Below, piece after piece: positions 1 through 7,315 of a stretch of 64,000 nucleotides of DNA (position 1 is its first letter; each line of letters opens with the position of its first letter). The position numbers and the translations under genes were made by a program. The stretch spans positions 39,703 to 103,702 of the forward strand of contig NZ_JABUXV010000015.1 in the NCBI RefSeq assembly GCF_014897705.1, in the 5' to 3' direction. Origin of the DNA: Brachybacterium sp. FME24. Its GTDB lineage: Bacteria > Actinomycetota > Actinomycetes > Actinomycetales > Dermabacteraceae. Below the pieces are notes generated by a model. That model worked only from the letters and a program-made list of their open reading frames with translations. It was not told where the DNA came from and made no database searches.

Positions 1-416
1 GTGCGCGCGAGGGCGAGAGTGTCGAGCACCTGGGGCCGGGGCCACCCGATGTCGCAGCGGGCGGCCTGGGCGGTCAGGAAGGAGAGGTCGAATCGTGCGT
101 TGTGCGCGACCAGCGCGGCGTCCCCCACGAAGTCGAGGAACATCGGCAGCACCGTGGAGATGGGCGGGGCGCCGGCCACGGACGCGTCCGTGATGCCCGT
201 GAGCGAGGCGATGTACGCGGGGATCGGACGCTCGGGATCGACGAAGGTGCGGAATTCCCCGAGCACCTCGCCGCCACGCACCTTGACCGCGCCGATCTCC
301 GTGATCGCATCTGCCGAGGGATTCGTGCCGGTGGTCTCGAGGTCGACGACGACGAGGGTGGCATCCACGAGCGGGGTGCCGAGATCGTCGAAGCTCAGTT
401 GGCGGCGCGCGGACAT
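1..416 (-). CDS. DEDDh 3'-5' exonuclease (DNA polymerase III epsilon-like), partial
   Basis: The reverse strand is open from an ATG at 416 to the window edge, giving the first 138 residues. The DEDDh exonuclease fold is clear: the ExoI motif D-x-E lies at residues 25-27 (VDLETTG), followed by an ITEIGAVKV strand and the ExoII region HNARFD at about 105-110. This family hydrolyses nucleotides from DNA 3' ends as a Mg2+-dependent proofreading or repair nuclease. In many actinobacteria the same N-terminus is fused to a UvrC-like GIY-YIG domain in a protein of about 600 residues. Whether that fusion exists here cannot be seen because the C-terminus lies outside the window. The start is supported by a leaderless promoter six bases upstream. 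It lies downstream of fadD15 on the same strand, as in the M. tuberculosis Rv2179c-Rv2187 region. Confidence 0.85.
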   Translation of the reverse strand, partial: MSARRQLSFDDLGTPLVDATLVVVDLETTGTNPSADAITEIGAVKVRGGEVLGEFRTFVDPERPIPAYIASLTGITDASVAGAPPISTVLPMFLDFVGDAALVAHNARFDLSFLTAQAARCDIGWPRPQVLDTLALAR

Positions 417-422
417 GCCCGC

Positions 423-428
423 AGACTA
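423..428 (-). promoter_or_regulatory. -10 box of a leaderless promoter for the exonuclease
   Basis: On the reverse strand TAGTCT is followed by six bases and the ATG at 416. A transcript starting 6-7 bases after a TANNNT box would begin at the start codon. No Shine-Dalgarno sequence precedes the ATG. Confidence 0.5.
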
Positions 429-537
429 CGAGGCGGCCCTGACGGTCGGGCAGGAGCGCGGGGCACGCGCTCCCGCCCGACCTCGAGGTAACGGGTCGTG
501 GCCGTGCAAGGACCGGTCGAGCTGGTCGCCGTCGCGC

Positions 538-2346
538 TCAGGCGGCGGGCTTGGACTGCGAGTAGATCTTCTCGATGATCGGTGCCATGTCCTTGACCAC
601 GACGTTCCGCTTGAGCTTCAGCGAGGGGGTCAGGTAGCCGTTCTCCTCGGTGAAGTCGGAATCGATCACTTCGAAGGCACGGATCGACTCCGCCCGGGAG
701 ACGGACTGGTTGGCCCTGTCCACGACCGTCTGCAGCTCGGCGAGGACCGTGGGGTCCTGGGCGGCCTCCGCCACGGTCATCTCCGGCAGGTTGCTGTTCT
801 TGAGCCAGGTGGGCAGCATCTCTGCGTCGAGCGTGAGGATCGTGGCGACGAACGGTCTCTGGTCGCCGATGACGACGCACTGGCTGACCAGCGGGTGCGC
901 ACGGAGCTGGTCCTCGAGCTGCGCGGGGGAGATGTTCTTGCCCGCGGCGGTCACGATGACCTCCTTGCTGCGACCGGTGATGGTCAGGTCGCCTTCGGAG
1001 TCCAGGGAACCGAGGTCGCCGGTGCGGAACCAGCCGTCCCTCATGGTCTCTGCGGTGGCCTCGGGGTTGTTGTGATAACCCTTGAAGACCATCACCCCCT
1101 TGACCAGGATCTCTCCGTTGTCGTCGATGGCGACCGTCGAGCCCGGCAGCGGCGGGCCGACGGTCCCCGGCGTCACCGCCCACGGAAGATTCACGCAGAT
1201 GGGTGCGGTGGTCTCGGTGAGACCGTAGCCCTCCAGGATCGTCACGCCGATACCGCGGAAGAAGTGGGCCAGACGGGCACCGAGCGGGGCGCCGCCGGAG
1301 ACCGCCCAGCTGACGTCGCCGCCCATCGCCTCGCGCAGCTTGCCGTAGACCAGCTTGTCGAACACCGCGTGCTTGGCCTTGAGGACCAGCGGCACCTTCC
1401 CGGCGGCCAGCGCCTTCGAGTAGGCGATCGCGGTCTCGGCGGCGGTCGTGAAGATCTTCCCGCGGCCGCCGGCGATGGCCTTGGCCTCGGCGCCGTTGTA
1501 GACCTTCTCGAAGACCCGCGGAACGGCGAGCAGGAAGGTGGGCTTGAACGCCGCGAGATCCGGCAGCAGGTTCTTCGTGTCCGGCGTGAACGCCGTCGTC
1601 ACCGGCCAGGAGGCGGTGAGCACCGAGATCAGGCGGGCGAAGACGTGCGCCATCGGCAGGAACATCAGTACTCGGGCCCCGGGAGGCAGCACCTCTTTGC
1701 CGAGGAGGTTCAGGGCGCTCCGGGTGGTGTCCACGAAGTTCGAATGGGTGAGCTCGGCACCCTTGGGGCGCCCGGTGGTGCCCGAGGTGTAGATGATCGT
1801 GGCGACGTCCTCGAGGGTGCGGGAGGTGCGGCGGGCCTCGAGGTCCGCGTCGCTCACTTCGGAGCCGCGCTCCTTGAGGTCATCGAGCACGCCCTCGTCG
1901 ATCACACCGATGTGCTCGAGCGCGGGCAGCTCGCCCCGCACGGACTCCATGTCCTCCTTGTGCCGGTTCGCCTCGACCAGCGCGAAGCGGGCCCCGGCGT
2001 CGGAGGCGATCCATTGGATCTGGCTGGGGGAGGAGGTCTCGTAGATCGGCACGCTCACACCGCCGCTCCACCACACGGCCCAGTCGGCGAGGGCCCATTC
2101 GTACCGGGTGCGCGAGAGGATCGCGACCACGTCCCCGGAGTGCAGTCCCGAGGCGATCAGCCCTTTGGCGACCAGCTTGACCTCGTCGATGAAGTCGGCG
2201 GTGGACAGGGGGCGGTAGCTGCCATCGGGCTGCGTCAGTTCGAAGATCGGGACGGACGGGTTCGAGCGGAGCCGCCCGAGAAGCAGATCCGTGGTGTTCT
2301 CGTCGGGTCGACTCACGTGCTGGGGGGCAGTCGTGAACTGCTTCAT
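538..2346 (-). CDS. fadD15: Long-chain fatty-acid--CoA ligase (AMP-forming), FadD15-like
   Basis: This 602-residue adenylate-forming enzyme activates long-chain fatty acids to acyl-CoA through an acyl-AMP intermediate, probably at the inner face of the membrane. The phosphate-binding motif TSGTTGRPKG lies at about 187-196, the A5 motif YGLTETT at about 374-380, the TGDLG hinge aspartate motif at about 442-446, and the A10 lysine near 470 in GKNISP. Length and motifs match the FadD15/FACS group, which has a large C-terminal region. The ATG start is preceded by GAAGGAG at good spacing. It is divergent from the glucokinase gene. In M. tuberculosis fadD15 sits in the same wider neighbourhood as aroG, pknL and idsA2. 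The substrate chain length cannot be read from sequence. Confidence 0.9.
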   Translation of the reverse strand: MKQFTTAPQHVSRPDENTTDLLLGRLRSNPSVPIFELTQPDGSYRPLSTADFIDEVKLVAKGLIASGLHSGDVVAILSRTRYEWALADWAVWWSGGVSVPIYETSSPSQIQWIASDAGARFALVEANRHKEDMESVRGELPALEHIGVIDEGVLDDLKERGSEVSDADLEARRTSRTLEDVATIIYTSGTTGRPKGAELTHSNFVDTTRSALNLLGKEVLPPGARVLMFLPMAHVFARLISVLTASWPVTTAFTPDTKNLLPDLAAFKPTFLLAVPRVFEKVYNGAEAKAIAGGRGKIFTTAAETAIAYSKALAAGKVPLVLKAKHAVFDKLVYGKLREAMGGDVSWAVSGGAPLGARLAHFFRGIGVTILEGYGLTETTAPICVNLPWAVTPGTVGPPLPGSTVAIDDNGEILVKGVMVFKGYHNNPEATAETMRDGWFRTGDLGSLDSEGDLTITGRSKEVIVTAAGKNISPAQLEDQLRAHPLVSQCVVIGDQRPFVATILTLDAEMLPTWLKNSNLPEMTVAEAAQDPTVLAELQTVVDRANQSVSRAESIRAFEVIDSDFTEENGYLTPSLKLKRNVVVKDMAPIIEKIYSQSKPAA

Positions 2347-2424
2347 CGAATCTCCTTCGATCCGGGCGGAGCGCGTGTGCGACAGGGTGGGCGCCTGCCC
2401 GGACGCGCTGGTGGGGTCGCCCCG

Positions 2425-2449
2425 ATCTTACGACAGCGCCACCTACGAT
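2425..2449. promoter_or_regulatory. Divergent -10 candidates for fadD15 and glucokinase
   Basis: The 171-base divergent gap contains TAAGAT on the reverse strand (2430-2425) and TACGAT on the forward strand (2444-2449). Both fit TANNNT. They would give leaders of about 70 and 60 bases, consistent with both genes having clear ribosome binding sites. No convincing -35 element is visible. Confidence 0.35.
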
Positions 2450-2517
2450 AGGTCCCGACAGGCTGGATGGCCGGGGTATCGGAATGAAGCGATCATGCGT
2501 GATCGAGAAGGAGCAGC

Positions 2518-3453
2518 ATGCTCTCCATCGGAGTGGACATCGGCGGCACGAAGATCGCGGCCGGAGTGGTCGACGAGGACGGCGAGATCATCGCCGCGAC
2601 CACCCGGAGTACTCCCGCCACGGATGCCGAGCTGATCGAGGCGGGCGTGGCCGATGCGGTGGCCGAGCTGCGGGCGAGCCACGATGTGGTCGGCGTCGGC
2701 GTCGGCGCCGCCGGATTCGTCAGCGCTGATCGTCGCGTCGTGAAGTTCGCGGCGAACCTCGCATGGCGTCAGCGCCCCTTGGCCGACGAGCTCGAACGCT
2801 TGACCGGTCTGCCGGTCGTGGTGGAGAACGATGCGAATGCGGCTGGTTGGGCCGAGTACCGATTCGGTGCGGCGACCGAGGCGAAGAACATGCTGATGGT
2901 CACCGTCGGCACCGGACTGGGCGGTGCGATCGTGCTGGACGGGCAGCTGATCCGCGGAGGGGACGGTTTCGCCGGCGAGGTCGCGCACATGACCGCGGTG
3001 CCCGACGGTCAGTGGTGCGGCTGCGGCCGCAAGGGTTGTCTCGAGCAGTACACCTCCGGGACCGCGCTGGTCCGCACCGCCAAGCGCCGCGCCTCCGCGG
3101 GCGATCCGCTGCTGGGCCCGCTGGTGCAGGCCGCCGGTGGGGCGAAGAAGGAGATCGACGGGCCGTTGATCACGCGACTCGCACAGCAGGGCGATCCCGG
3201 TGCGTGCGAGCTGATCGCGGAGCTCGGCACCTGGCTGGGGCTCGGCATGGCGTCGATCTCCTCGCTGCTGGATCCCGAGGTGATCGTCGTCGGCGGTGGC
3301 GTGGCGGCGGCAGGGGACCTCCTGCTGGATCCGGCCGGCAGCGCGTACGCCGCGAACCTGACTGCCCGGGCTCACCGCACGCTCGCGCCATTCGTGCTCG
3401 CGAACATGGGGAACCGGGCCGGGATCGTCGGGGCCGCAGATCTGGCGCGCTGA
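2518..3453 (+). CDS. glk: ROK-family glucokinase
   Basis: A 311-residue ROK kinase that phosphorylates glucose to glucose-6-phosphate in the cytoplasm. The N-terminal phosphate loop is DIGGTK (residues 7-12). The catalytic aspartate is in ENDANA (about 103-108), a second nucleotide-binding loop is GTGLGG (131-136), and the ROK zinc site is formed by a histidine near 157 plus the CGCGRKGC cysteines (167, 169, 174). These are the hallmarks of actinobacterial ROK glucokinases such as Streptomyces GlkA. No N-terminal helix-turn-helix is present, so it is an enzyme rather than a ROK repressor. An AAGGAG sequence sits at proper spacing before the ATG. Whether the phosphate donor is ATP or polyphosphate is not decided by what is visible; the ROK fold makes ATP the default. 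Confidence 0.88.
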   Translation: MLSIGVDIGGTKIAAGVVDEDGEIIAATTRSTPATDAELIEAGVADAVAELRASHDVVGVGVGAAGFVSADRRVVKFAANLAWRQRPLADELERLTGLPVVVENDANAAGWAEYRFGAATEAKNMLMVTVGTGLGGAIVLDGQLIRGGDGFAGEVAHMTAVPDGQWCGCGRKGCLEQYTSGTALVRTAKRRASAGDPLLGPLVQAAGGAKKEIDGPLITRLAQQGDPGACELIAELGTWLGLGMASISSLLDPEVIVVGGGVAAAGDLLLDPAGSAYAANLTARAHRTLAPFVLANMGNRAGIVGAADLAR

Positions 3454-3516
3454 ACCTGCTTGAGACCGCAGCCTGCTGACTCGCGCGCGCGACGACGCGC
3501 GACGACGACGGAGCCG

Positions 3517-4086
3517 TCAGACCTCGGCCCCGTTGTCATCCCCGTCCCGGGATCGGGGAACCCGTATGAGCAGGGAGACCACGCCGCCCACGGCGGCGAG
3601 TCCGCCCACGGCGCCGAGGATGCTCGGCACGGTCGGGGTCACCGTGGCCACGAGCATCAGCAGGAATCCGCCGATCAGCGCGGTCCAGGACCACAGGGCC
3701 CCTGAGGAAGGCTGCGGCAGATCAGGGTCCGGCGGTTCGAAATCTCCGTAGATGACCTCGTCGTCGTCGAGCTCTCGAGGGCCGGCGGCACCTCGCAGAC
3801 CGTCGATCCCGTCGCGAGCCCCGGCCGAGGGATGCGCAGCGCGCGCTCGGGCCCGGGATTCCGCGCTCGGGGCCTCCGGCGGGGAGTCCGCGCTGTAGGA
3901 CCAGAGGTCGTCGTCGGCCACGCCTGTGCCCGGGGCATCGGAGTCCCACGGGTCGACAGGGTCCTGCGCGGCGGGCTCACGGGGAGCCTCACCGGGGCGC
4001 AGCACCATCCCCTCATCCTCGAGCATGCGGGCGAACTCGGCGTCGACGTCCCGCGGGTCCTGCGCGCTGCCGGGCTCCAGGCTCAT
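3517..4086 (-). CDS. Hypothetical membrane protein with acidic cytoplasmic N-terminus
   Basis: A 189-residue protein without a recognised family. The first 130 residues are rich in Asp, Glu, Pro and Ala and predicted disordered. A conserved-looking patch EVIYGDFEPPDPD precedes two C-terminal hydrophobic helices (about 132-150 and 153-172), followed by a short charged tail. Its ATG overlaps the stop of the upstream alpha/beta hydrolase gene (ATGA), so the two are translationally coupled. The topology, a long acidic N-terminus and a two-helix anchor, is common among actinobacterial envelope proteins of unknown role. Real-gene support comes from the coupling and codon use. Confidence 0.7.
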   Translation of the reverse strand: MSLEPGSAQDPRDVDAEFARMLEDEGMVLRPGEAPREPAAQDPVDPWDSDAPGTGVADDDLWSYSADSPPEAPSAESRARARAAHPSAGARDGIDGLRGAAGPRELDDDEVIYGDFEPPDPDLPQPSSGALWSWTALIGGFLLMLVATVTPTVPSILGAVGGLAAVGGVVSLLIRVPRSRDGDDNGAEV

Positions 4087-4859
4087 TGCTGTGCCCCCGC
4101 GAGGTGGGGCACGTGCTCCTCGAGGAAGCGCGCAGAGGCATCCAACAGGCGCTGGGCATCGTGATCGAGCGGAGCCAGGTGGTAACTGCGCGTGAGGGAA
4201 AGTCGCTCCACCGAGCCGTGCACCCCGGCGGCGACGAGTTCACTGTCCGTCGGCGGGACCGTGTGGTCGACGCTCGAGGTGGCCAGCAGCAGCGGCGCCT
4301 CCACGGCGCCGAGCCCCCGGCGGGTACGCCGGAACAGCCGGTTCAGCTGGGCGACGGCGCGCAGCGGCGTCCGCTCGTACGCCTCTTCGATGACTCCCTC
4401 CTTCGCGACGTTCGATCCGATCCCCGGTACCGTGCGCAGCAGCGGGGCGATGAGCTCGGCGAAACCCGCCGCGGCGGGCAGGGTCATCCCCGGATTCACC
4501 GCCACGAGCGCCGAGATGCGGCCGCGGAGCTGGGGGTCCTGCGCGAGGGCGAGGGTGAGCGCGCCACCCATCGACAGTCCGCCCACGGCGATCGGCCCGC
4601 ACCGATCCGAGAGCTCGAGCGCCGCATCGCGAACGTGCTCGTACCAGTCCTGCCATCGGTACCTGGTCAGGTCCTGCCAGGTGGTCGCGTGTCCGGGCAG
4701 GAGGGGGAGCTCGACGGCCCACCCGCGTGCCGCATGATCCTCGGCCCAGGGCCGCATCGACTGCGGCGACCCCGTGAATCCATGGCACAGGAGCAGACCG
4801 CCGCGCGGGATAGAGTGACCTCGCGCGCGCCAGGGGCGGGACAGTTCGCTGAACGCCAT
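4083..4859 (-). CDS. Alpha/beta-hydrolase (carboxylesterase / monoacylglycerol lipase type)
   Basis: A 258-residue serine hydrolase. The oxyanion strand-turn LLLCHGFTGSP lies at about 22-32, the nucleophile elbow G-L-S-M-G-G centres on Ser96, and an acid/histidine pair follows in the C-terminal quarter (SSVDHTVPP and SYHLAPLDHD). The family resembles Est30-type carboxylesterases, whose substrates are short- to medium-chain acyl esters or monoacylglycerols. The reading frame stays open far upstream, but homology begins at this ATG, so longer forms were rejected. GACGAT lies six bases before the ATG and could be a weak leaderless -10. It is the first gene of a two-gene unit with the membrane protein at 3517, and it diverges from an acyltransferase, hinting at lipid-related roles. 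Confidence 0.8.
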   Translation of the reverse strand: MAFSELSRPWRARGHSIPRGGLLLCHGFTGSPQSMRPWAEDHAARGWAVELPLLPGHATTWQDLTRYRWQDWYEHVRDAALELSDRCGPIAVGGLSMGGALTLALAQDPQLRGRISALVAVNPGMTLPAAAGFAELIAPLLRTVPGIGSNVAKEGVIEEAYERTPLRAVAQLNRLFRRTRRGLGAVEAPLLLATSSVDHTVPPTDSELVAAGVHGSVERLSLTRSYHLAPLDHDAQRLLDASARFLEEHVPHLAGAQQ

Positions 4860-4946
4860 GGGTACATCGTCGCACCCGCGCGCGCCAGGTTCGTCCCACC
4901 TTGCTCTGCGGATTGCTCTGCGGAGCGTGCACTCCAGGAGCTCACC

Positions 4947-5681
4947 GTGCTGTACGAGATCGCCAAACCCCTCGTCATGGCCGTGGCGAGGGTGCTCTGG
5001 AATCCGACGATCAGCGGGGTCGAGAACATTCCGGATGACGGACCGGTCATCATCGCCTCGAACCATCTGGCCTACTGCGACAGCGTCTTCCTGCCGGGGC
5101 AGGTGCGCCGATCGATGCACATCCTGGGGAAGTCGGACTTCTTCTCCGGGCGATCCCCGGCGAACAAGGTCATCGCCCAGGTGATGCGCGGACTCCACGT
5201 GATGCCTGTGGACCGCACCGGTGGGAGCGCCTCGCGTTCGGCGATCGACGCCGGCCTTCACGTGCTGCGCGCGGGCAAAGTGCTCGGCATCTATCCGGAG
5301 GGCACCCGCAGTCCCGATGGCCGGCTCTATCGGGGGAAGACCGGCGTGGCTCGTTTCGCACTGGCCACCGGGACCCCGATCGTCCCGGTGGCGATGCTCG
5401 GTGCCCATGAGGCGCAGCGCGGACGGAAGTACTTCCCGCGGCGCACGCCCCGGATCCATGTGGTGCTCGGGGAGCCCCTGGATGGCCGGGCGATCGCACG
5501 CACGCTCGAGTCGGCCGAGGAGGCGGCTGTCCTGCGAGGCGTGACCGATGCGGTCATGGATCGCATCCAGGAGCTGTCCGGCCAGGAGCGCAGCGATGAG
5601 TACGCCGCGGACGTCAAGAGACGGATGAGGGCTCAGGCGCAGTCGCCCGCCGGAGACTCGGAGCCCGACGCGAGGAGGTGA
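4947..5681 (+). CDS. 1-acyl-sn-glycerol-3-phosphate acyltransferase (PlsC family)
   Basis: A 244-residue membrane-associated acyltransferase. The catalytic HX4D motif is N-H-L-A-Y-C-D (His40, Asp45) and the glycerophosphate-binding motif is YPEGTRS (about 116-122). It probably acylates lysophosphatidic acid in phospholipid synthesis, although the same fold also acylates other lipid acceptors. The chosen GTG start at 4947 has AGGAG six bases upstream and directly precedes the family-like sequence LYEIAKPLVM; an ATG ten codons later is the alternative. It corresponds in position to Rv2182c near aroG in mycobacteria. The C-terminal 25 residues are charged and probably disordered. Confidence 0.85.
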   Translation: MLYEIAKPLVMAVARVLWNPTISGVENIPDDGPVIIASNHLAYCDSVFLPGQVRRSMHILGKSDFFSGRSPANKVIAQVMRGLHVMPVDRTGGSASRSAIDAGLHVLRAGKVLGIYPEGTRSPDGRLYRGKTGVARFALATGTPIVPVAMLGAHEAQRGRKYFPRRTPRIHVVLGEPLDGRAIARTLESAEEAAVLRGVTDAVMDRIQELSGQERSDEYAADVKRRMRAQAQSPAGDSEPDARR

Positions 5682-5794
5682 GTCGATGGGGTGACCTGTG
5701 GGGGGCATGGATCGTCGGTGCCCCCTCGGCCACTCCGACGTCGAACTGTGGTCCCGCCCACTGGAAGCTGTCCGCTGCGCGCGCTCCCACTGCG

Positions 5795-5800
5795 TACTCT
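5795..5800 (+). promoter_or_regulatory. -10 box of a leaderless promoter for aroG
   Basis: TACTCT is followed by GAAGGG and then the GTG start at 5807. The G-rich hexamer touches the start codon and is too close to serve as a Shine-Dalgarno sequence, so initiation directly on a 5'-terminal GTG is the better reading. Confidence 0.5.
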
Positions 5801-5806
5801 GAAGGG

Positions 5807-7201
5807 GTGACTCAGTACAGCTCCGATGCCCCCGCCCGCGCCCACGCCTTCTCGCTGTCCTCGGCCGACGACGGCCTGGCAGCTCTCGGTGCGTGGCGCG
5901 AGTATCCGCGGGTGCAGCAGCCGGTCTGGCCCGATGAGGCCGAGCGTGCGAAGGTCTTCGAGGATCTGCGCTCCGCCCCGCCGCTGGTCTTCGCCGGCGA
6001 GGTCGACGTGCTGCGAGACCGCGTCGCGGCAGCTGCTCGCGGGGAGGCGTTCCTGCTCGCGGGTGGGGACTGCGCAGAGACGTTCGCCGATTCCACCGCG
6101 GATCGCATCCGCAACAAGATCCGCACGATCCTGCAGATGTCAGCCGTGCTCACCTACGGTGCTTCTGTGCCGGTGGTGAAGATGGGACGCATGGCCGGCC
6201 AGTTCGCCAAGCCGCGCTCCTCCGCCGAGGAGACCATCGATGGGGTGACCCTGCCGACCTACCGCGGTGACGCCGTCAACGAATACGCCTTCACTCCCGA
6301 GGCACGGATCCCGGATCCGAAGCGACTGTGGCAGACCTACACGACCAGTGCGTCGACGCTGAATCTGCTGCGCGCCTTCACCGGCGGCGGATTCGCCGAC
6401 CTGCGGGAGGTGCACTCCTGGAATCGAGGCTTCACCTCCGGCACCGGGTACGACCGGTACGAGGAGCTGGCCGGCCAGGTCGACAAGGCGATCCGTTTCA
6501 TGGACGCGATCGGGGCGGACTTCGACGCCCTCAAGGTCGTCGAGTTCTACGCCTCCCATGAAGCGCTGCTGCTGGATTACGAGGAGGCCCTGTCCCGGAT
6601 CGACTCCCGGACCGGGGAGATCTACGGCTGCTCGGGCCACTTCCTGTGGGTCGGGGAGCGCACCCGCCAGCTCGACGGTGCGCACGTGGATTTCATGGCC
6701 CGCCTGCGCAATCCGATCGGCGTCAAGCTCGGCCCGAACGCGTCGGTCGATGATGCGCTGCGTCTGGTCGACACCTTGGACCCCGAGCGTGAGCCCGGTC
6801 GTCTGACGTTCATCACCCGTATGGGAGCCGGGAAGATCCGTGACCGTCTCCCGGCGCTGGTCGAGGGCGTGCGCGACGCTGGCGCGCAGGTCGCCTGGGT
6901 GACCGATCCGATGCACGGCAACACGATCACCTCGTCCAACGGGTACAAGACCCGCCGCTTCGAGGACATCCTCGACGAGGTCGTCGGCTTCTTCGAGGTG
7001 CACCAGAGCCTGGGCACGATCCCGGCCGGGCTGCACATGGAGCTCACCGGCGACGACGTCACCGAGGTGCTCGGCGGCGCCGGAGAGATCGATGAGGAAG
7101 GTCTGACCCGGCGCTACGAGACCCTGGTCGATCCGCGTCTGAACCACCAGCAGTCCCTCGAACTCGCCTTCCTGGTCGCGGAGATGCTCTCGCGCCGCTG
7201 A
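5807..7201 (+). CDS. aroG: Class II 3-deoxy-7-phosphoheptulonate synthase (DAHP synthase)
   Basis: A 464-residue plant-type (class II) DAHP synthase. It condenses phosphoenolpyruvate with erythrose-4-phosphate, the entry step of the shikimate pathway for aromatic amino acids. Family-diagnostic segments are present: LLAGGDCAETFAD (metal Cys), VVKMGRMAGQFAKPRS, the EYAFTPEARIPDP region, the SHEALLLDYE loop and the terminal TDPMHGNT metal-ligand segment. The frame extends upstream of 5807, but the class II N-terminus and the promoter both favour the GTG there. The M. tuberculosis homologue is feedback-regulated by aromatic amino acids and binds chorismate mutase; the same is possible here but not shown. 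It is convergent with pknL across a shared terminator. Confidence 0.93.
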   Translation: MTQYSSDAPARAHAFSLSSADDGLAALGAWREYPRVQQPVWPDEAERAKVFEDLRSAPPLVFAGEVDVLRDRVAAAARGEAFLLAGGDCAETFADSTADRIRNKIRTILQMSAVLTYGASVPVVKMGRMAGQFAKPRSSAEETIDGVTLPTYRGDAVNEYAFTPEARIPDPKRLWQTYTTSASTLNLLRAFTGGGFADLREVHSWNRGFTSGTGYDRYEELAGQVDKAIRFMDAIGADFDALKVVEFYASHEALLLDYEEALSRIDSRTGEIYGCSGHFLWVGERTRQLDGAHVDFMARLRNPIGVKLGPNASVDDALRLVDTLDPEREPGRLTFITRMGAGKIRDRLPALVEGVRDAGAQVAWVTDPMHGNTITSSNGYKTRRFEDILDEVVGFFEVHQSLGTIPAGLHMELTGDDVTEVLGGAGEIDEEGLTRRYETLVDPRLNHQQSLELAFLVAEMLSRR

Positions 7202-7230
7202 GTCGATCGACGTGCCCGGTCCGAGGACTG

Positions 7231-7278
7231 CAGGACGCCGTCGGTGCCTTCCCACCGGGAGGTGCCGGCGGCGTCCTG
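7231..7278. terminator. Bidirectional hairpin between aroG and pknL
   Basis: Between two convergent stop codons, an 18-base-pair stem (7231-7248 with 7261-7278, including three G-U pairs) encloses a 12-base loop. There is no strong T-run on either side, so it is a GC-type actinobacterial terminator candidate. Confidence 0.6.
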
Positions 7279-7315
7279 CACTGCTCCCCGGGAAGCAGGC
7301 AGAATCGAGAACAGG

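Noticed and set aside
1..2451. An 816-codon forward frame opposite the exonuclease and fadD15 genes.
   Set aside because: It is the antisense shadow of two well-recognised genes; GC-rich third positions keep the opposite frame open. Its translation is Arg/Gly/Asp-rich with no family pattern.
4859..5708. Upstream extensions of the alpha/beta hydrolase and acyltransferase frames, which remain open for hundreds of codons.
   Set aside because: The extensions overlap the divergent neighbour in antisense and have no family similarity; the chosen starts have promoter or ribosome-binding support.
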